From NCBI GenBank assembly GCA_963701015.1, contig OY969556.1, forward strand, positions 3,286,001 to 3,350,000: DNA of 64,000 bases, given 5' to 3'. This document shows, piece after piece, positions 9,015 through 18,447 of this stretch. The notes beneath the pieces are model-generated. The model searched no databases. It was not told where the DNA came from and was given only the letters and a program-made list of their open reading frames with translations. Source of the DNA: MFD09286-c1 sp963701015 (GTDB lineage: Bacteria > Bacteroidota > Bacteroidia > Bacteroidales > DTGW01). The position numbers and the translations under genes were made by a program. Position 1 is the first letter of the stretch. The number at the start of each line of letters is the position of its first letter.

Positions 9015-9506
9015 TTAATGAATTTCAACCATCCTGGTTTTTGCATTGAAATGAACCTGTAATACCATAAGTTGTCCAACTGATTTGTTACTAATTTTTG
9101 CAGGTGTCCATTTAGGTGAAGAACCTATAGATCGTTTGGCTTCGTCATCTAAAACTTTAAAACCAGAACTTTTCAATACTGAAAATATTTTGACTGTACC
9201 AAAACAATCAACACCAAACTGTATTATTACGGTTCCTTGCTGTCTTCTTCTTAAGGAATAAATTGGATATTTAGTATTTTTTTTAAGGTAAGTTATATAG
9301 GTGTTTACATCGCCATTTTGAAATTTTGCAGTCTTTTCAACAATTGAATAATATTCAGTATCAACAAGCGCAGCTTGATTGTTAGCCTGAGCCAATGAAT
9401 CGGCATTTATAGTTTTTGAAACTGATTTTTTAACGCTACATGAAAGAGTATAAAACACAATTCCTAAAATAATTATAAGAAAATAACCAGATAATTTAAT
9501 TCGCAT
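9015..9506 (-). CDS. TonB-like C-terminal domain lipoprotein
   Basis: A 163-residue protein with a lipoprotein signal (ILGIVFYTLSC, acylated Cys23) and a TonB C-terminal domain at about residues 70-160. The family pattern is clear: YLKKNTKYPIYSLRRRQQGTVIIQFGVDCFGTV, shown here as YPIYSLRRRQQGTV followed by IIQFGVDCFGTV, then VLDDEAKRSI and WTPAKISNKSVG. Classical TonB spans the inner membrane by a helix and passes proton-motive energy to outer-membrane receptors. This copy lacks a proline-rich spacer and appears to be lipid-anchored, so it may be a TonB-domain lipoprotein with another role. It lies between the GH5 and GH3 genes on the same strand but is separated by 130-170 base gaps, so it probably has its own promoter. 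Confidence 0.78.
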   Translation of the reverse strand: MRIKLSGYFLIIILGIVFYTLSCSVKKSVSKTINADSLAQANNQAALVDTEYYSIVEKTAKFQNGDVNTYITYLKKNTKYPIYSLRRRQQGTVIIQFGVDCFGTVKIFSVLKSSGFKVLDDEAKRSIGSSPKWTPAKISNKSVGQLMVLQVHFNAKTRMVEIH

Positions 9507-9583
9507 ATATTATTGTTTTAATCATATAACAGGCAATTTTAAATTTTGTAAAAATAAACAAATAATTATTTTATTATAAAAAC

Positions 9584-9615
9584 AAAAAAACAGAGATTTG
9601 ATCAACAAACCTCTG
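9584..9615 (-). terminator. Intrinsic terminator of the GH3 gene
   Basis: The minus-strand stem CAGAGGTTTG pairs with CAAATCTCTG (one mismatch, 5-base loop) and is followed by seven T residues. It begins 28 bases after the GH3 stop codon. Confidence 0.75.
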
Positions 9616-9643
9616 CAATTGATATACAATAAAAAAATAGTAA

Positions 9644-11935
9644 TTATTTTATTTTTACTCTTTCGGTTGTCAGGTTTTCAGAATTCGTACCAACCATTAT
9701 GTCATAATCACCTGTCTGGACAGAACGTTTCATATCCATATTGAACGAAGCCAGTTTGTCGCTTGTTATTTTAAATACTACATTTTTTGTTTCACCCGGA
9801 TTTAATGAAATTCTTGAAAAATCAATCAATTCCTTAACAGGCCTAACCGGGAGGCTTATTAAATGATGCATATATAACTGAACAATTTCATCTCCCTTTG
9901 TCTTTCCAATATTAGTGACATCAATGCTAACTGTAATAATCGAATCGGAATAAGTTTCTTTAGGCGTAATATGCATATTCGAATATTGGAAAGTAGTATA
10001 ACTTAATCCAAATCCGAAAGGATAAATTGGAGAATTATCGGCCAAAACATAATCGCGAAAGCGCGACGGTTTATGGTTATAAAAGCAGGGCAATTGTCCA
10101 ACTGAACGAGGAAATGTAATGGTTAGTTTGCCGCTCGGGTTAACTTTTCCAAAGAGTACATCGGCAACAGCATTACCGGTTTCTTCTCCCAAATACCAAC
10201 ATTCTATGATAGCAGGTGCGCTTTTTTGAATTTCATTTATAGCAATTGGTCTTCCATTGAATAGCAATATTACTAGCGGTTTTCCGGTTTCAATAATTGC
10301 CCTGACCAAATCATTCTGACTACCAACCAATTCAAGACTTTCGCGGTCGCCTAAATGTTTTTCATCCCAGGCTTCACGGCAAATTAATTCATTTTCACCA
10401 ATAACCAAAACAACTGCATCACTTGCTTTTGCTGTTTTTACCGCTTCAGCAATCAAACTTTTATTTTCCTCTGATGTTGCGATAACAGGATTTTCTTCTA
10501 CATGCCAGTTACAGTCTTTGTTTAAAGTGAGCTTACAGCCTTCAGCATATAAAACTTTAAAACGATTTTTTGCAAACTCATTTATTCCTTGCAGCACACT
10601 TATCCCTTTCATAGGAACTGCCGAATAACCACCCAAATGAATATCGGCGGCATTGGGACCAATAACAGCTAGTGTCTTAATTTTGGAAGAATCGAATGGT
10701 AAAGTATTTTTATCATTTTTTAATAATACCATTGCCTCCTGTGCAGCTTTCAATGCAAGTTGTTTATGTTCATTACAATTGGTAACTTTCTGCATCAAAT
10801 TAATATTAGCATAAGGATGTTCGAACAAACCCAATTTAAATTTTACCCTTAGTACATTACGAACAGCACGGTCAATATCAGCTTCTGACACTTTATTTTC
10901 TTTCACTTGTGCTAGAAGTGATGCAAAGCAACCTTTACTACCTAAATCATAATCGAGCCCGGCTTTAATTGATAATCGTCCAGCTTCAGCAGAATCAGCT
11001 GCACATAAATGATTTTGGTACAAAACATCCATCCCTCCGCCATCGCTCATCACATAACCATTGAAACCCCATTCATTCCTTAATATATCGGTAAGTAATT
11101 TATGATTTACATGATTTGGCACACCATCCCATTCATTATATGAAGCCATAATTGATTGCGCATTTGCTCTTTTTACGCACATTTCAAAAGGATATAAATG
11201 ATTTTCGCGAAATTCACGATCGGAATAATTTACTGGTGCAATATTTCTTCCACCTTCGGGTTGGCCATGTCCGGCAAAATGTTTTAAAGTTGCTGCTACG
11301 TGATTTGTATCAATTTTATTTCCACGACCTTGAAGACCAAAAACGGCAGCCATGCCAATTCTTGAAACCAAATATCTGTCTTCGCCATAACATTCATCTG
11401 TCCTACCCCACCTCGGATCTCTTGCCAAATCAACTACAGGTGATAATACCTGATTAGTACCACTTGAACGTTCTTCTAATGCAGCTGTCGTAAAAACTTT
11501 TTCAACTAAAGCAGTATCCCAGGTAGAACCTAATGCGATTGCCTGAGGAAAACTTGTTGCACCATTGGACATAAATCCATGCAGCGATTCTCCGAATACA
11601 AAACCGGGAATTCCTAACCTTGATTTTTCAATTAAATATTTTTGAATACCATTTATTCGCTCAGCTCTCCATTCGGCTGATTTACCTTTACCCATAACCC
11701 AAATAGAACCAACTCCCTGTTTTAATCGTAAGGTATCAATACCTATATAACTTAAATTGGAACTCCAACCGACAGAATCATTTAAACGAACTCCATAAAG
11801 TTGTGAAACTTTCTCTTCAAGAGTCATGCGCGAAAGCAAATCATCAACACGACTGTCGATGGAAACTGTGGAATTTTTATATTTAGGCTGACATGCCAAA
11901 ATAATTACTAAAATTAAGGGTAAAAACTTTTTCAT
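9644..11935 (-). CDS. bglX: GH3 beta-glucosidase lipoprotein (BglX-like)
   Basis: Glycoside hydrolase family 3 exo-enzyme, predicted to release glucose from beta-linked oligosaccharides. The 763-residue length fits a full three-domain enzyme: a TIM barrel (about 25-370), an alpha/beta sandwich (about 400-620) and a C-terminal fibronectin III-like domain (about 665-755). The nucleophile motif GYVMSDGGG places Asp298 in the active site; the substrate-binding KHFAGHG and RDPRWGR motifs are present, as is PFGFGLSYT. The N-terminus IILAC is a lipobox (Cys15), so the enzyme is membrane-anchored in the periplasm or on the surface. It probably completes glucan breakdown begun by the GH5 enzyme. Xylosidase or other beta-glycosidase specificity cannot be excluded. 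Confidence 0.92.
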   Translation of the reverse strand: MKKFLPLILVIILACQPKYKNSTVSIDSRVDDLLSRMTLEEKVSQLYGVRLNDSVGWSSNLSYIGIDTLRLKQGVGSIWVMGKGKSAEWRAERINGIQKYLIEKSRLGIPGFVFGESLHGFMSNGATSFPQAIALGSTWDTALVEKVFTTAALEERSSGTNQVLSPVVDLARDPRWGRTDECYGEDRYLVSRIGMAAVFGLQGRGNKIDTNHVAATLKHFAGHGQPEGGRNIAPVNYSDREFRENHLYPFEMCVKRANAQSIMASYNEWDGVPNHVNHKLLTDILRNEWGFNGYVMSDGGGMDVLYQNHLCAADSAEAGRLSIKAGLDYDLGSKGCFASLLAQVKENKVSEADIDRAVRNVLRVKFKLGLFEHPYANINLMQKVTNCNEHKQLALKAAQEAMVLLKNDKNTLPFDSSKIKTLAVIGPNAADIHLGGYSAVPMKGISVLQGINEFAKNRFKVLYAEGCKLTLNKDCNWHVEENPVIATSEENKSLIAEAVKTAKASDAVVLVIGENELICREAWDEKHLGDRESLELVGSQNDLVRAIIETGKPLVILLFNGRPIAINEIQKSAPAIIECWYLGEETGNAVADVLFGKVNPSGKLTITFPRSVGQLPCFYNHKPSRFRDYVLADNSPIYPFGFGLSYTTFQYSNMHITPKETYSDSIITVSIDVTNIGKTKGDEIVQLYMHHLISLPVRPVKELIDFSRISLNPGETKNVVFKITSDKLASFNMDMKRSVQTGDYDIMVGTNSENLTTERVKIK

Positions 11936-12035
11936 ATTAAAAAATTAATTTTTCATATATAATAAAACACTTAGGTTGCTTATGAAACTCTGCAGAATTT
12001 AAATTTGAAAATATTGTGGCTACAAATGGAATAAT

Positions 12036-12704
12036 TTATTTTTTATTTTGTAATAACAAAATGGTTTGAGAAAATACGGCTTCTTCAATAACATCAGGGT
12101 TATGCGAACAAATAAATAATCCTATATAATAACCCGAAGTATCGAATTTCATATCCAATGTTCCAATTTCAGCTAATGCTACACCACTTTTTGCGCCACT
12201 AGTTATAATTTTATTACCAATTTTTTGCATTTGAAGATTGGATAAAGCTTTTAAATCAGTCCTTATTTCTTTTGTCAATGAATCTTTATCTGTTCGGTAT
12301 TGCATTGCCATTAAGCCTTCGCCATGATTTGCAATTGAAATATATTTTGAATCAGGATCGAGACTTTGGCGAAGAATCAATCCTGCCTTACGATGAGGTT
12401 CTACTCCAGTTCCAACCCATTCTAAAGTAGTATTCAATGTAAAATCGCCTTTAACCTTCTTCCAAACAAAATAAAATTCATCGTTATTAAACCACATATT
12501 TTTACCAGAACCTTTTAGTATATAATTTCCGGTATTCTTATCAAACTTATAAGAACCTTTGTTTTTGACATTGCCAATATCAGAACCGTTTTCAAAAACA
12601 GGATTTGTCTGGTCAATTATAAATCCAGTTAAAAATAGCGTAAATATTAATAATATTGGCTTACTAAAACTTATAAACAAATTTTTGTATTTGGCTTTTT
12701 TCAT
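12036..12704 (-). CDS. Exported DUF1349/LamG-like beta-sandwich protein
   Basis: A 222-residue protein with an N-terminal membrane or signal helix (LLIFTLFLTGFII) and one concanavalin-like domain. Recognisable features are the opening FENGSDIGNVKNKGSY, the strands FYFVWKKVKGDFTLNTTLEW, and the segment HRKAGLILRQSLDPDSKYIS, which resemble the lectin-fold modules (DUF1349 type) found in Bacteroidota at the start of some TolB-like beta-propeller proteins; no propeller follows here. The module may bind carbohydrate or protein. It lies about 100 bases upstream of the GH3 gene on the same strand and could be co-transcribed with it. Function is not established. Confidence 0.6.
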   Translation of the reverse strand: MKKAKYKNLFISFSKPILLIFTLFLTGFIIDQTNPVFENGSDIGNVKNKGSYKFDKNTGNYILKGSGKNMWFNNDEFYFVWKKVKGDFTLNTTLEWVGTGVEPHRKAGLILRQSLDPDSKYISIANHGEGLMAMQYRTDKDSLTKEIRTDLKALSNLQMQKIGNKIITSGAKSGVALAEIGTLDMKFDTSGYYIGLFICSHNPDVIEEAVFSQTILLLQNKK

Positions 12705-12828
12705 TTTGTTTAGTTTAGTGATTGTATCATTTAAAAGTTATTCAATTATAAACCTAAAAACACTTATAAGTTGTTAATTACATGTTAAGTAATATAATAT
12801 ATCTAATTATGACGTTCAGAATAACTCC

Positions 12829-14001
12829 TTATATAAATTTATTTTTTCTACGTTTCATTTCCAAATTTATTATTTGTAATTCACGGGAAGTTTGCCCTTT
12901 TACTGAAGTATTTTCCTCAGCTCTACGAATTAAATAAGGCATAACTTGTTTTATTGGCCCATATGGAATATATTTTGTTACATTATATCCATCATTTGCC
13001 AAATTAAAACTTATATTGTCACTCATTCCATATAACTGCGAAAACCAAATTCTGCTATCGTTTTTTGCAAACTTATATTCAGTTATTAGCTTAGTTAGTA
13101 ATAAATTGCTACTTTCATTATGTGTTCCACAAAATATTGAAATTCTATCTAAATGATCCATTGAAAATTTTAATGCCTTATTAAAGTCTGAATCTGTTTC
13201 TAATTTATTAATATGAATTGGAGAAGTATAACCTAATTTCAATGCACGTTCACGTTCTTTTTCCATATATGCACCACGAACAAATTTTATTCCCAAATAA
13301 TATCCTTTCAAATTAGCTTTACTCAATGAATTTTTCAGAAAATCAAGCCTGTCAGTCCTGTACATTTGCATTGTGTTATATACAATGGCGAAATTTAAGT
13401 TATATTTTTCCATCATTTTTTCGCATATATCATCTATCACTGGCTGATAATATGAATGTTCAGCATCAATCATTACTGGGATGTTTTCATCAAATGCTGT
13501 TTTGCATATATTTTCAATTCGTGATTTAAATTTTTCATAGGCTTCCGATTCTGAATTGGAAAGTTGTTCGTTGGATGATACTTTTTCAAGAATTTCACGC
13601 TTTCCAAAAGCTGATGGCTTAAAAACAGTAAAAGGGACATTAGGATTTTTAGATGCAAAATGAATTGTTGCAAGGGTTTCTTGTAGAGCAGCGTCAAAAC
13701 TTTTCTCCGAATTATCACCTTCAACAGAATAATCAAGAATAGCTTTAACACTATATTGATTAAGAAATGTAATTGTTTTTGCGGCTTCAGATAATGATTC
13801 GCCACCACAAAAGTGTTTGAAAATAGTAGGTTTAACAATCCAGGCAACAGGTAAATGTAATTTAATGGCAGTATTTAATAAAATCTTCCCAATTTTTACA
13901 AAACTAGGAAAAGACATTATTTTGAACAACCAATAAGTTTTACGAAGTTGGCTGTATTTTAAATGCTTAAAAGCAATTTCGGAATTTTCGAAAAAAATCA
14001 T
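12829..14001 (-). CDS. Proline dehydrogenase family protein
   Basis: FAD-dependent enzyme oxidising proline to 1-pyrroline-5-carboxylate, the first step of proline catabolism. The 390-residue protein is a stand-alone PRODH barrel. Family signatures visible are FKPSAFG, IPVMIDAEHSYYQPVID, YNTMQMYRTD, GIKFVRGAYMEKERERA and the C-terminal YLIRRAEENTSVKGQTSREL, which carries the conserved arginine pair contacting the substrate carboxylate. No fused aldehyde dehydrogenase (PutA) domain is present, and the P5C dehydrogenase gene is not in this window. It is a lone minus-strand gene divergent from the SpoIIE phosphatase gene. Confidence 0.93.
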   Translation of the reverse strand: MIFFENSEIAFKHLKYSQLRKTYWLFKIMSFPSFVKIGKILLNTAIKLHLPVAWIVKPTIFKHFCGGESLSEAAKTITFLNQYSVKAILDYSVEGDNSEKSFDAALQETLATIHFASKNPNVPFTVFKPSAFGKREILEKVSSNEQLSNSESEAYEKFKSRIENICKTAFDENIPVMIDAEHSYYQPVIDDICEKMMEKYNLNFAIVYNTMQMYRTDRLDFLKNSLSKANLKGYYLGIKFVRGAYMEKERERALKLGYTSPIHINKLETDSDFNKALKFSMDHLDRISIFCGTHNESSNLLLTKLITEYKFAKNDSRIWFSQLYGMSDNISFNLANDGYNVTKYIPYGPIKQVMPYLIRRAEENTSVKGQTSRELQIINLEMKRRKNKFI

Positions 14002-14177
14002 AGAGCTAAAGTTTCTTTTAAACTAAATTAGTGAAACCAATTCAATAAATTACAGTAGAAATAAACTGAATTTTATTAATAGTATAAAAACTTTGAATTA
14101 GCTTTACTAAGCAGTTAGTTCATATTTCAGTTTTTAAGTTTAATGATTGATTTTATCTGGTTTTGAGAAATAAATAT

Positions 14178-16367
14178 ATGAAGAAATTTGTATTTAGTGT
14201 AGCAATTTTATTTCTTTTTTATTCTTGCAATGCTGCAATTATTAATAAAAAAGAGTCTCTTTTACAACTAATAAAATTTGACAATCCTGATACAAATAAA
14301 ATAAACCATCTTATTGATCTTAGTTTTGAATTGAAAGATTCTAATCCCGATACTTCATTGCTATTATGCTCACAGGCTTTAGAAACGCTCAAAAACATAG
14401 AAAATCTACAAGACTTTTTTAAACAGTTTTTCAAATGCAGAATTTTAAATTCATTTGGAACTATCTATTTCCTTAAAAGTAATTATACAAAATCGCTCGA
14501 TTATTATTTAAAAGCTCTTGCCATAAACGATAAACTTGAACAATCAGCCAAAAAAATATATACAGTTAAATTACTTATACAAAAATCAACTACATTAAGC
14601 AATATTGGGGTTTTATATGATGATCAGGGTGATTATCAAAAAGCATTGGTTTATTATTTTAAAGCATTAAAATTGGTTGAACCTTATGGCGATAATGCTG
14701 AAATTGCATATAAGCTTGGGAATATTGGCGTTGCTTATAAAAATATCGCATTTAATACACCAAATAATATTCAATACAGGTTGAAAAAAGACACTTTCTA
14801 TATAAAAGCGCTTGATTATTATTTTAGAGCATTAAAACTTGAAGAAAAGTTGGGTAACAAAGATAATATGGCAACCTGGAATGGCGATATTGGTGAAGTT
14901 TATTTTGAACTTGGAGATTATAATAAAGCATTGGATTATTATTTTAAAGCTTTAAAATTAGATAAGGAAATTGATAATAAGAATGTTTATGGAACCTGGC
15001 TTTTTTGTATAGGAGCACTTTATACGGAACAAGGGAAATATAGCGAAGCTTATAATTATTTGTATAATTCACTTTCAGTTTCAAATAGCCTTGGTTCAAT
15101 GATAGATTTAAAATCGGAATATGAAGAATTATCAAAATTATATGAAAAATCGAAAATATGCTTACCTGACACAATTGGTTGTAGATTATTAAATAAAGAA
15201 GAAATGCGGCTTCGGGCTTTGTATTACTATAAAAAAAGCATTGAAGTGCGTGATACTTTATTTAGTCAGGACAGCAGAAAGCAACTCATTCAAAAGGAAA
15301 TGACATTTGAGTTTGAAAAAAAAGAGGCTCTGACCCAAGCCGAACACGATAAACAAATTGCTATTGCCGACGCAGAAAATAAAAGACAAAAAGTAATTAT
15401 ATTTTTTGTAACATTCGGGTTGTTATCGATATTGCTATTTGCAATTTTTATATTGCGCACATTGAATATTACACGTAAGCAGAAAAAAATTATTGAAGAA
15501 CAAAAATTACAGGTTGACGAAGCAAATGAAGAATTGAACCAACAAAACGACGAAATTGCTGCACAACGTGATGAAATAGAATCGCAACGCGATTTATTGT
15601 TCCTTCAGAAAAAGGAAATTACCGATAGTATTGAATATGCAAAATATATTCAACAAGCCCTTTTAGCAAGCCATGAAATTATAAATAATTGTGTGGCTGA
15701 TTATTTTGTCTTATTTAAACCAAGAGATATTATTAGCGGTGATTTTTATTGGTTTAAACAAATAAAAAATTATTTTTATTTTACAGCAGCCGATTGCACC
15801 GGGCATGGAGTTCCAGGTGCATTTATGAGTGTGTTGGGCATTTCGTTGCTAAATGAAATTATAAGTAAACGCGATTTAAATCCTCCGGGAATGGTTTTAA
15901 ATGATTTACGCAAGCGTTTGAAAAAATCACTTAATCAAAGCAACCCTGAAACTGCAGCTCATGATGGAATGGACATTGCTTTATGCCTGCTCGATATTGA
16001 AACAAAAAAGCTTCAATTTTCAGGAGCATTTAATCCGCTTATACTTATTCGTAATAATGAATTGATTGAATTTGCAGCTGATCATATGCCTGTTGGAGTT
16101 CATCCAAAAGATGTGATAGATTTTACCAACCAGGAAATTCAGCTACAACCCAACGATTTATTGTATATTTTTTCCGATGGTTATGTATCACAATTTGGAG
16201 GTGAATTTGGAAAAAAGTTTAACATTACCCGTTTTAAGCAATTGCTGTTTGAAATAAATAACCAAACTCTTGATATACAAAAGAAAATTCTAGACCAAAA
16301 GCTTTTTGAATGGCAAAATGATAACCGTCAAATAGACGACATATTGGTGATTGGGATTAGAATTTAA
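14178..16367 (+). CDS. TPR-repeat SpoIIE-type PP2C phosphatase
   Basis: Predicted membrane-anchored serine/threonine phosphatase of the SpoIIE/RsbU class. From ATG 14178 the protein begins with a lipoprotein-like signal (MKKFVFSVAILFLFYSC). TPR repeats follow at about residues 40-340, with repeated units such as DQGDYQKALVYYFKALKL and ELGDYNKALDYYFKALKL. Then come a membrane helix near 405-425 (IIFFVTFGLLSILLFAIF), a charged coiled coil to about 485 (QQNDEIAAQRDEIESQRD), and the phosphatase domain to the end. Metal-site motifs are IISGDFYW and AADCTGHGVPGAF. An in-frame TTG at 14163 is a weaker start. Such proteins usually dephosphorylate anti-sigma-factor antagonists, but no partner is encoded here. 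The 3' end overlaps the convergent PSP1 gene by four bases. Confidence 0.88.
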   Translation: MKKFVFSVAILFLFYSCNAAIINKKESLLQLIKFDNPDTNKINHLIDLSFELKDSNPDTSLLLCSQALETLKNIENLQDFFKQFFKCRILNSFGTIYFLKSNYTKSLDYYLKALAINDKLEQSAKKIYTVKLLIQKSTTLSNIGVLYDDQGDYQKALVYYFKALKLVEPYGDNAEIAYKLGNIGVAYKNIAFNTPNNIQYRLKKDTFYIKALDYYFRALKLEEKLGNKDNMATWNGDIGEVYFELGDYNKALDYYFKALKLDKEIDNKNVYGTWLFCIGALYTEQGKYSEAYNYLYNSLSVSNSLGSMIDLKSEYEELSKLYEKSKICLPDTIGCRLLNKEEMRLRALYYYKKSIEVRDTLFSQDSRKQLIQKEMTFEFEKKEALTQAEHDKQIAIADAENKRQKVIIFFVTFGLLSILLFAIFILRTLNITRKQKKIIEEQKLQVDEANEELNQQNDEIAAQRDEIESQRDLLFLQKKEITDSIEYAKYIQQALLASHEIINNCVADYFVLFKPRDIISGDFYWFKQIKNYFYFTAADCTGHGVPGAFMSVLGISLLNEIISKRDLNPPGMVLNDLRKRLKKSLNQSNPETAAHDGMDIALCLLDIETKKLQFSGAFNPLILIRNNELIEFAADHMPVGVHPKDVIDFTNQEIQLQPNDLLYIFSDGYVSQFGGEFGKKFNITRFKQLLFEINNQTLDIQKKILDQKLFEWQNDNRQIDDILVIGIRI

Positions 16368-17374
16368 GCTTCAATATTTTCGGCTTTTAAACCTTTTTTA
16401 TTCAGCATAATTATTTCCCTTACCCGGTCGAGTGTAATTGGAACTACATTTCCAGGAGCATCCATATTGTCGGTGTACCAAATGACTTTTTTAAGAATAT
16501 CGATTTTATAAGGATACAATATTCCATTTTTCATCCCTAGTTCTATTAATTCTTTCGGGAATTCTTCTTTAGCTTCTAAATATGTTTCTAACTCATACAT
16601 CAGACAACACTTGAGCTTTCCGCATTGTCCCAAAAACTTTTCGTTCGATGCTGAAAGATTTTGTTTATGAACTGCACTCTGTTGAACCGAAGGCAATTCA
16701 GTTCGCCAGCTTGAGCAGCAAAGTTCGCGCCCACACGAACCAATTCCGCCAATTCGTCCAGCTTCCTGTCGTGCACCTATTTGCTTCATTTCAACCTTAA
16801 CCTTAAATTCGGCAATGAAAATTTTTATTAATTCCCTGAAGTCAATTCGTTCATCGGCGGTATAATAAAACGTAGCTTTCTTTTTATCGGCTTGATATTC
16901 AACATCGCCAATTTTCATTTCTAAGTTAAGACCTTGTGCAATTTGTCTTGATCTGATCATTACAGGATGTTCCAATTCCTTAGCTTCTTTCCAACTTTGT
17001 ATATCGGAAACATTTGATTTTCTATATATTATTTTTAAAGTACCGGAATCGGCATTATTAACTTTTCGTATAAATTGCTTTTCGGCCAACCGGCCTTTCA
17101 GTGAAACTATACCAACATCATAACCATATTGCCCTTCAACTGTAAGTAATTCACCACGTACAATTTTTATATCGTTATCGTTCCTGAAAAACTCTTTACG
17201 CGTATTTTTAAATCTTATTTCTACAATATTTGAATTATCATCCAATTCAGGCAAATCGTCTAACCAATCATAAGTATTCAATTTATTACAAGCGTTTAAA
17301 CTTTCTTCAGCAATAGTAGTAGAACGAATTCCTGGGGTAATAGTATCTTTAAAGTTGCAACCTGTACATGCCAT
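16364..17374 (-). CDS. ricT: PSP1 domain protein, RicT-like
   Basis: The 336-residue protein carries the PSP1 domain and the cysteine cluster of RicT/YaaT-type proteins: MACTGCNF at the N-terminus, CGRELCCSSWRTELP in the middle and QCGKLKCCLMYE, a pattern linked in Bacillus subtilis to an iron-sulfur complex with RicA and RicF that affects RNase Y-dependent mRNA processing. Bacteroidota homologues are widespread but their role is not well defined. The segment RIGGIGSCGRELC is highly diagnostic. It lies 22 bases upstream-to-stop from the rubredoxin gene on the same strand (rubredoxin first), so both may share a transcript. Function in this organism is inferred. Confidence 0.87.
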   Translation of the reverse strand: MACTGCNFKDTITPGIRSTTIAEESLNACNKLNTYDWLDDLPELDDNSNIVEIRFKNTRKEFFRNDNDIKIVRGELLTVEGQYGYDVGIVSLKGRLAEKQFIRKVNNADSGTLKIIYRKSNVSDIQSWKEAKELEHPVMIRSRQIAQGLNLEMKIGDVEYQADKKKATFYYTADERIDFRELIKIFIAEFKVKVEMKQIGARQEAGRIGGIGSCGRELCCSSWRTELPSVQQSAVHKQNLSASNEKFLGQCGKLKCCLMYELETYLEAKEEFPKELIELGMKNGILYPYKIDILKKVIWYTDNMDAPGNVVPITLDRVREIIMLNKKGLKAENIEA

Positions 17375-17395
17375 TTAATTTAATTTTTAATAATG

Positions 17396-17563
17396 TTAAG
17401 CCAAAACAAAATCAGCTTTAGAAACTCCACATACCGGACAACACCAATCTTCAGGTATATCTTCAAAAGCTGTTCCGGGTGCAATTCCACTATCTGGGTC
17501 GCCTTCTTCCGGATCGTATATAAAACCACAAACTATACATCTGTATTTTTTCAAACCTGCCAT
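17396..17563 (-). CDS. Rubredoxin
   Basis: A 55-residue electron carrier read from ATG 17563 to TAA 17396. It begins MAGLKKYRCIVCGFIYDP and carries the two iron-binding loops CIVCG (Cys9, Cys12) and CPVCG (Cys42, Cys45), with the usual PGTAFEDIPEDWCCP between them. The single iron held by four cysteines transfers electrons one at a time, typically to rubrerythrin or oxygen- and superoxide-reducing enzymes in anaerobes. It is followed after 21 bases by the PSP1 gene and preceded by sodC on the same strand, which fits an oxygen-defence setting. Length and motif spacing match the family exactly, so the call is firm despite the small size. Confidence 0.96.
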   Translation of the reverse strand: MAGLKKYRCIVCGFIYDPEEGDPDSGIAPGTAFEDIPEDWCCPVCGVSKADFVLA

Positions 17564-17694
17564 ATTAATTCAATTTAATTCTATCCTACACATAAATAAC
17601 TACCATTGTAGCTAATGACAATAGTAAATCACGAATTTACATGTAAAATACAATTTTCAGCTAAAGTGAAAATAAATTTGTTTCGCAAGTTTGA

Positions 17695-18243
17695 TTATTT
17701 CGCTATTCCAATTACACCACAAGCAACACGCGCCCCGGCATTACCGGTTGGTTGTGTTTTCATATCATCTTCATTTTTGTGGACAATAACAGAGCGACCT
17801 ATAATTGTATATTCTCCTGAAAGAGAAATAGTATTATCAACATAATCTAAATGTGCTTTACCTGAAGCATCTGCTTCAATATTTCCCATATCGCCCATGT
17901 GGCGCATCATATCAGTTGGGCCTCCATGTTTTTTATTCATAGGATTAAAATGCCCGCCCGCAGAAGTTCCATCAGCAGCAGAACAATCACCACATTCGTG
18001 AATATGAATTCCATGTTCACCTTTAGTTAATCCTTGTAATTCGGCAACAACCCTAACACCTTTATCAGTTTGGGTAAAAGTAACTGTTCCCGACACATCA
18101 TTTCCTTTAGTTGGATAAAGTACACAAATGGCTTTGGAAACAGCCATTTTTTGCATATCTTGAGCCTTTAAATTACTTGTAATTAAAACAAGACCCATTG
18201 TAATTGGGAAAATTATTTTGTATAATGTATTTTTTGTTTTCAT
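17695..18243 (-). CDS. sodC: Cu/Zn superoxide dismutase, exported
   Basis: Periplasmic copper/zinc enzyme converting superoxide to oxygen and hydrogen peroxide. The 182-residue precursor has a signal peptide (MKTKNTLYKIIFPITMG to about NLKAQD). Metal-ligand motifs are intact: HGIHIHECGDCS, GGHFNPMNKKHGGP, and VIVHKNEDDM; the terminal GNAGARVACGVIG contains the active-site arginine and the disulfide cysteine. Methionine- and histidine-rich MMRHMGDMGN precedes a conserved aspartate ligand. The gene stands alone upstream of rubredoxin on the same strand. A separate Fe/Mn enzyme is encoded near 46.3 kb, so two superoxide dismutases protect different compartments. Confidence 0.96.
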   Translation of the reverse strand: MKTKNTLYKIIFPITMGLVLITSNLKAQDMQKMAVSKAICVLYPTKGNDVSGTVTFTQTDKGVRVVAELQGLTKGEHGIHIHECGDCSAADGTSAGGHFNPMNKKHGGPTDMMRHMGDMGNIEADASGKAHLDYVDNTISLSGEYTIIGRSVIVHKNEDDMKTQPTGNAGARVACGVIGIAK

Positions 18244-18447
18244 AATATTAAATTTTAAAATATAAATGTTGTAACAAAATTGAAGATAAAAAGTTCAGAG
18301 ATTTGAATGTTAAATATATTGTTAAATTCAATTTTTTAGTTTTTGAGAAATTTCTAAATGGGAACTTAAAAATTATTTGTATATTAATAAATTATATTTG
18401 ATGTCTAAAGAACCTAAATATTAGAAAAATTTAATTAAATAATATTA

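Noticed and set aside
13473..13847. Minus-strand open frame of 124 codons within the proline dehydrogenase gene
   Set aside because: It is an overlapping frame of a well-conserved enzyme; the product is Leu/Ile/Lys-rich with no family signature and no leader.
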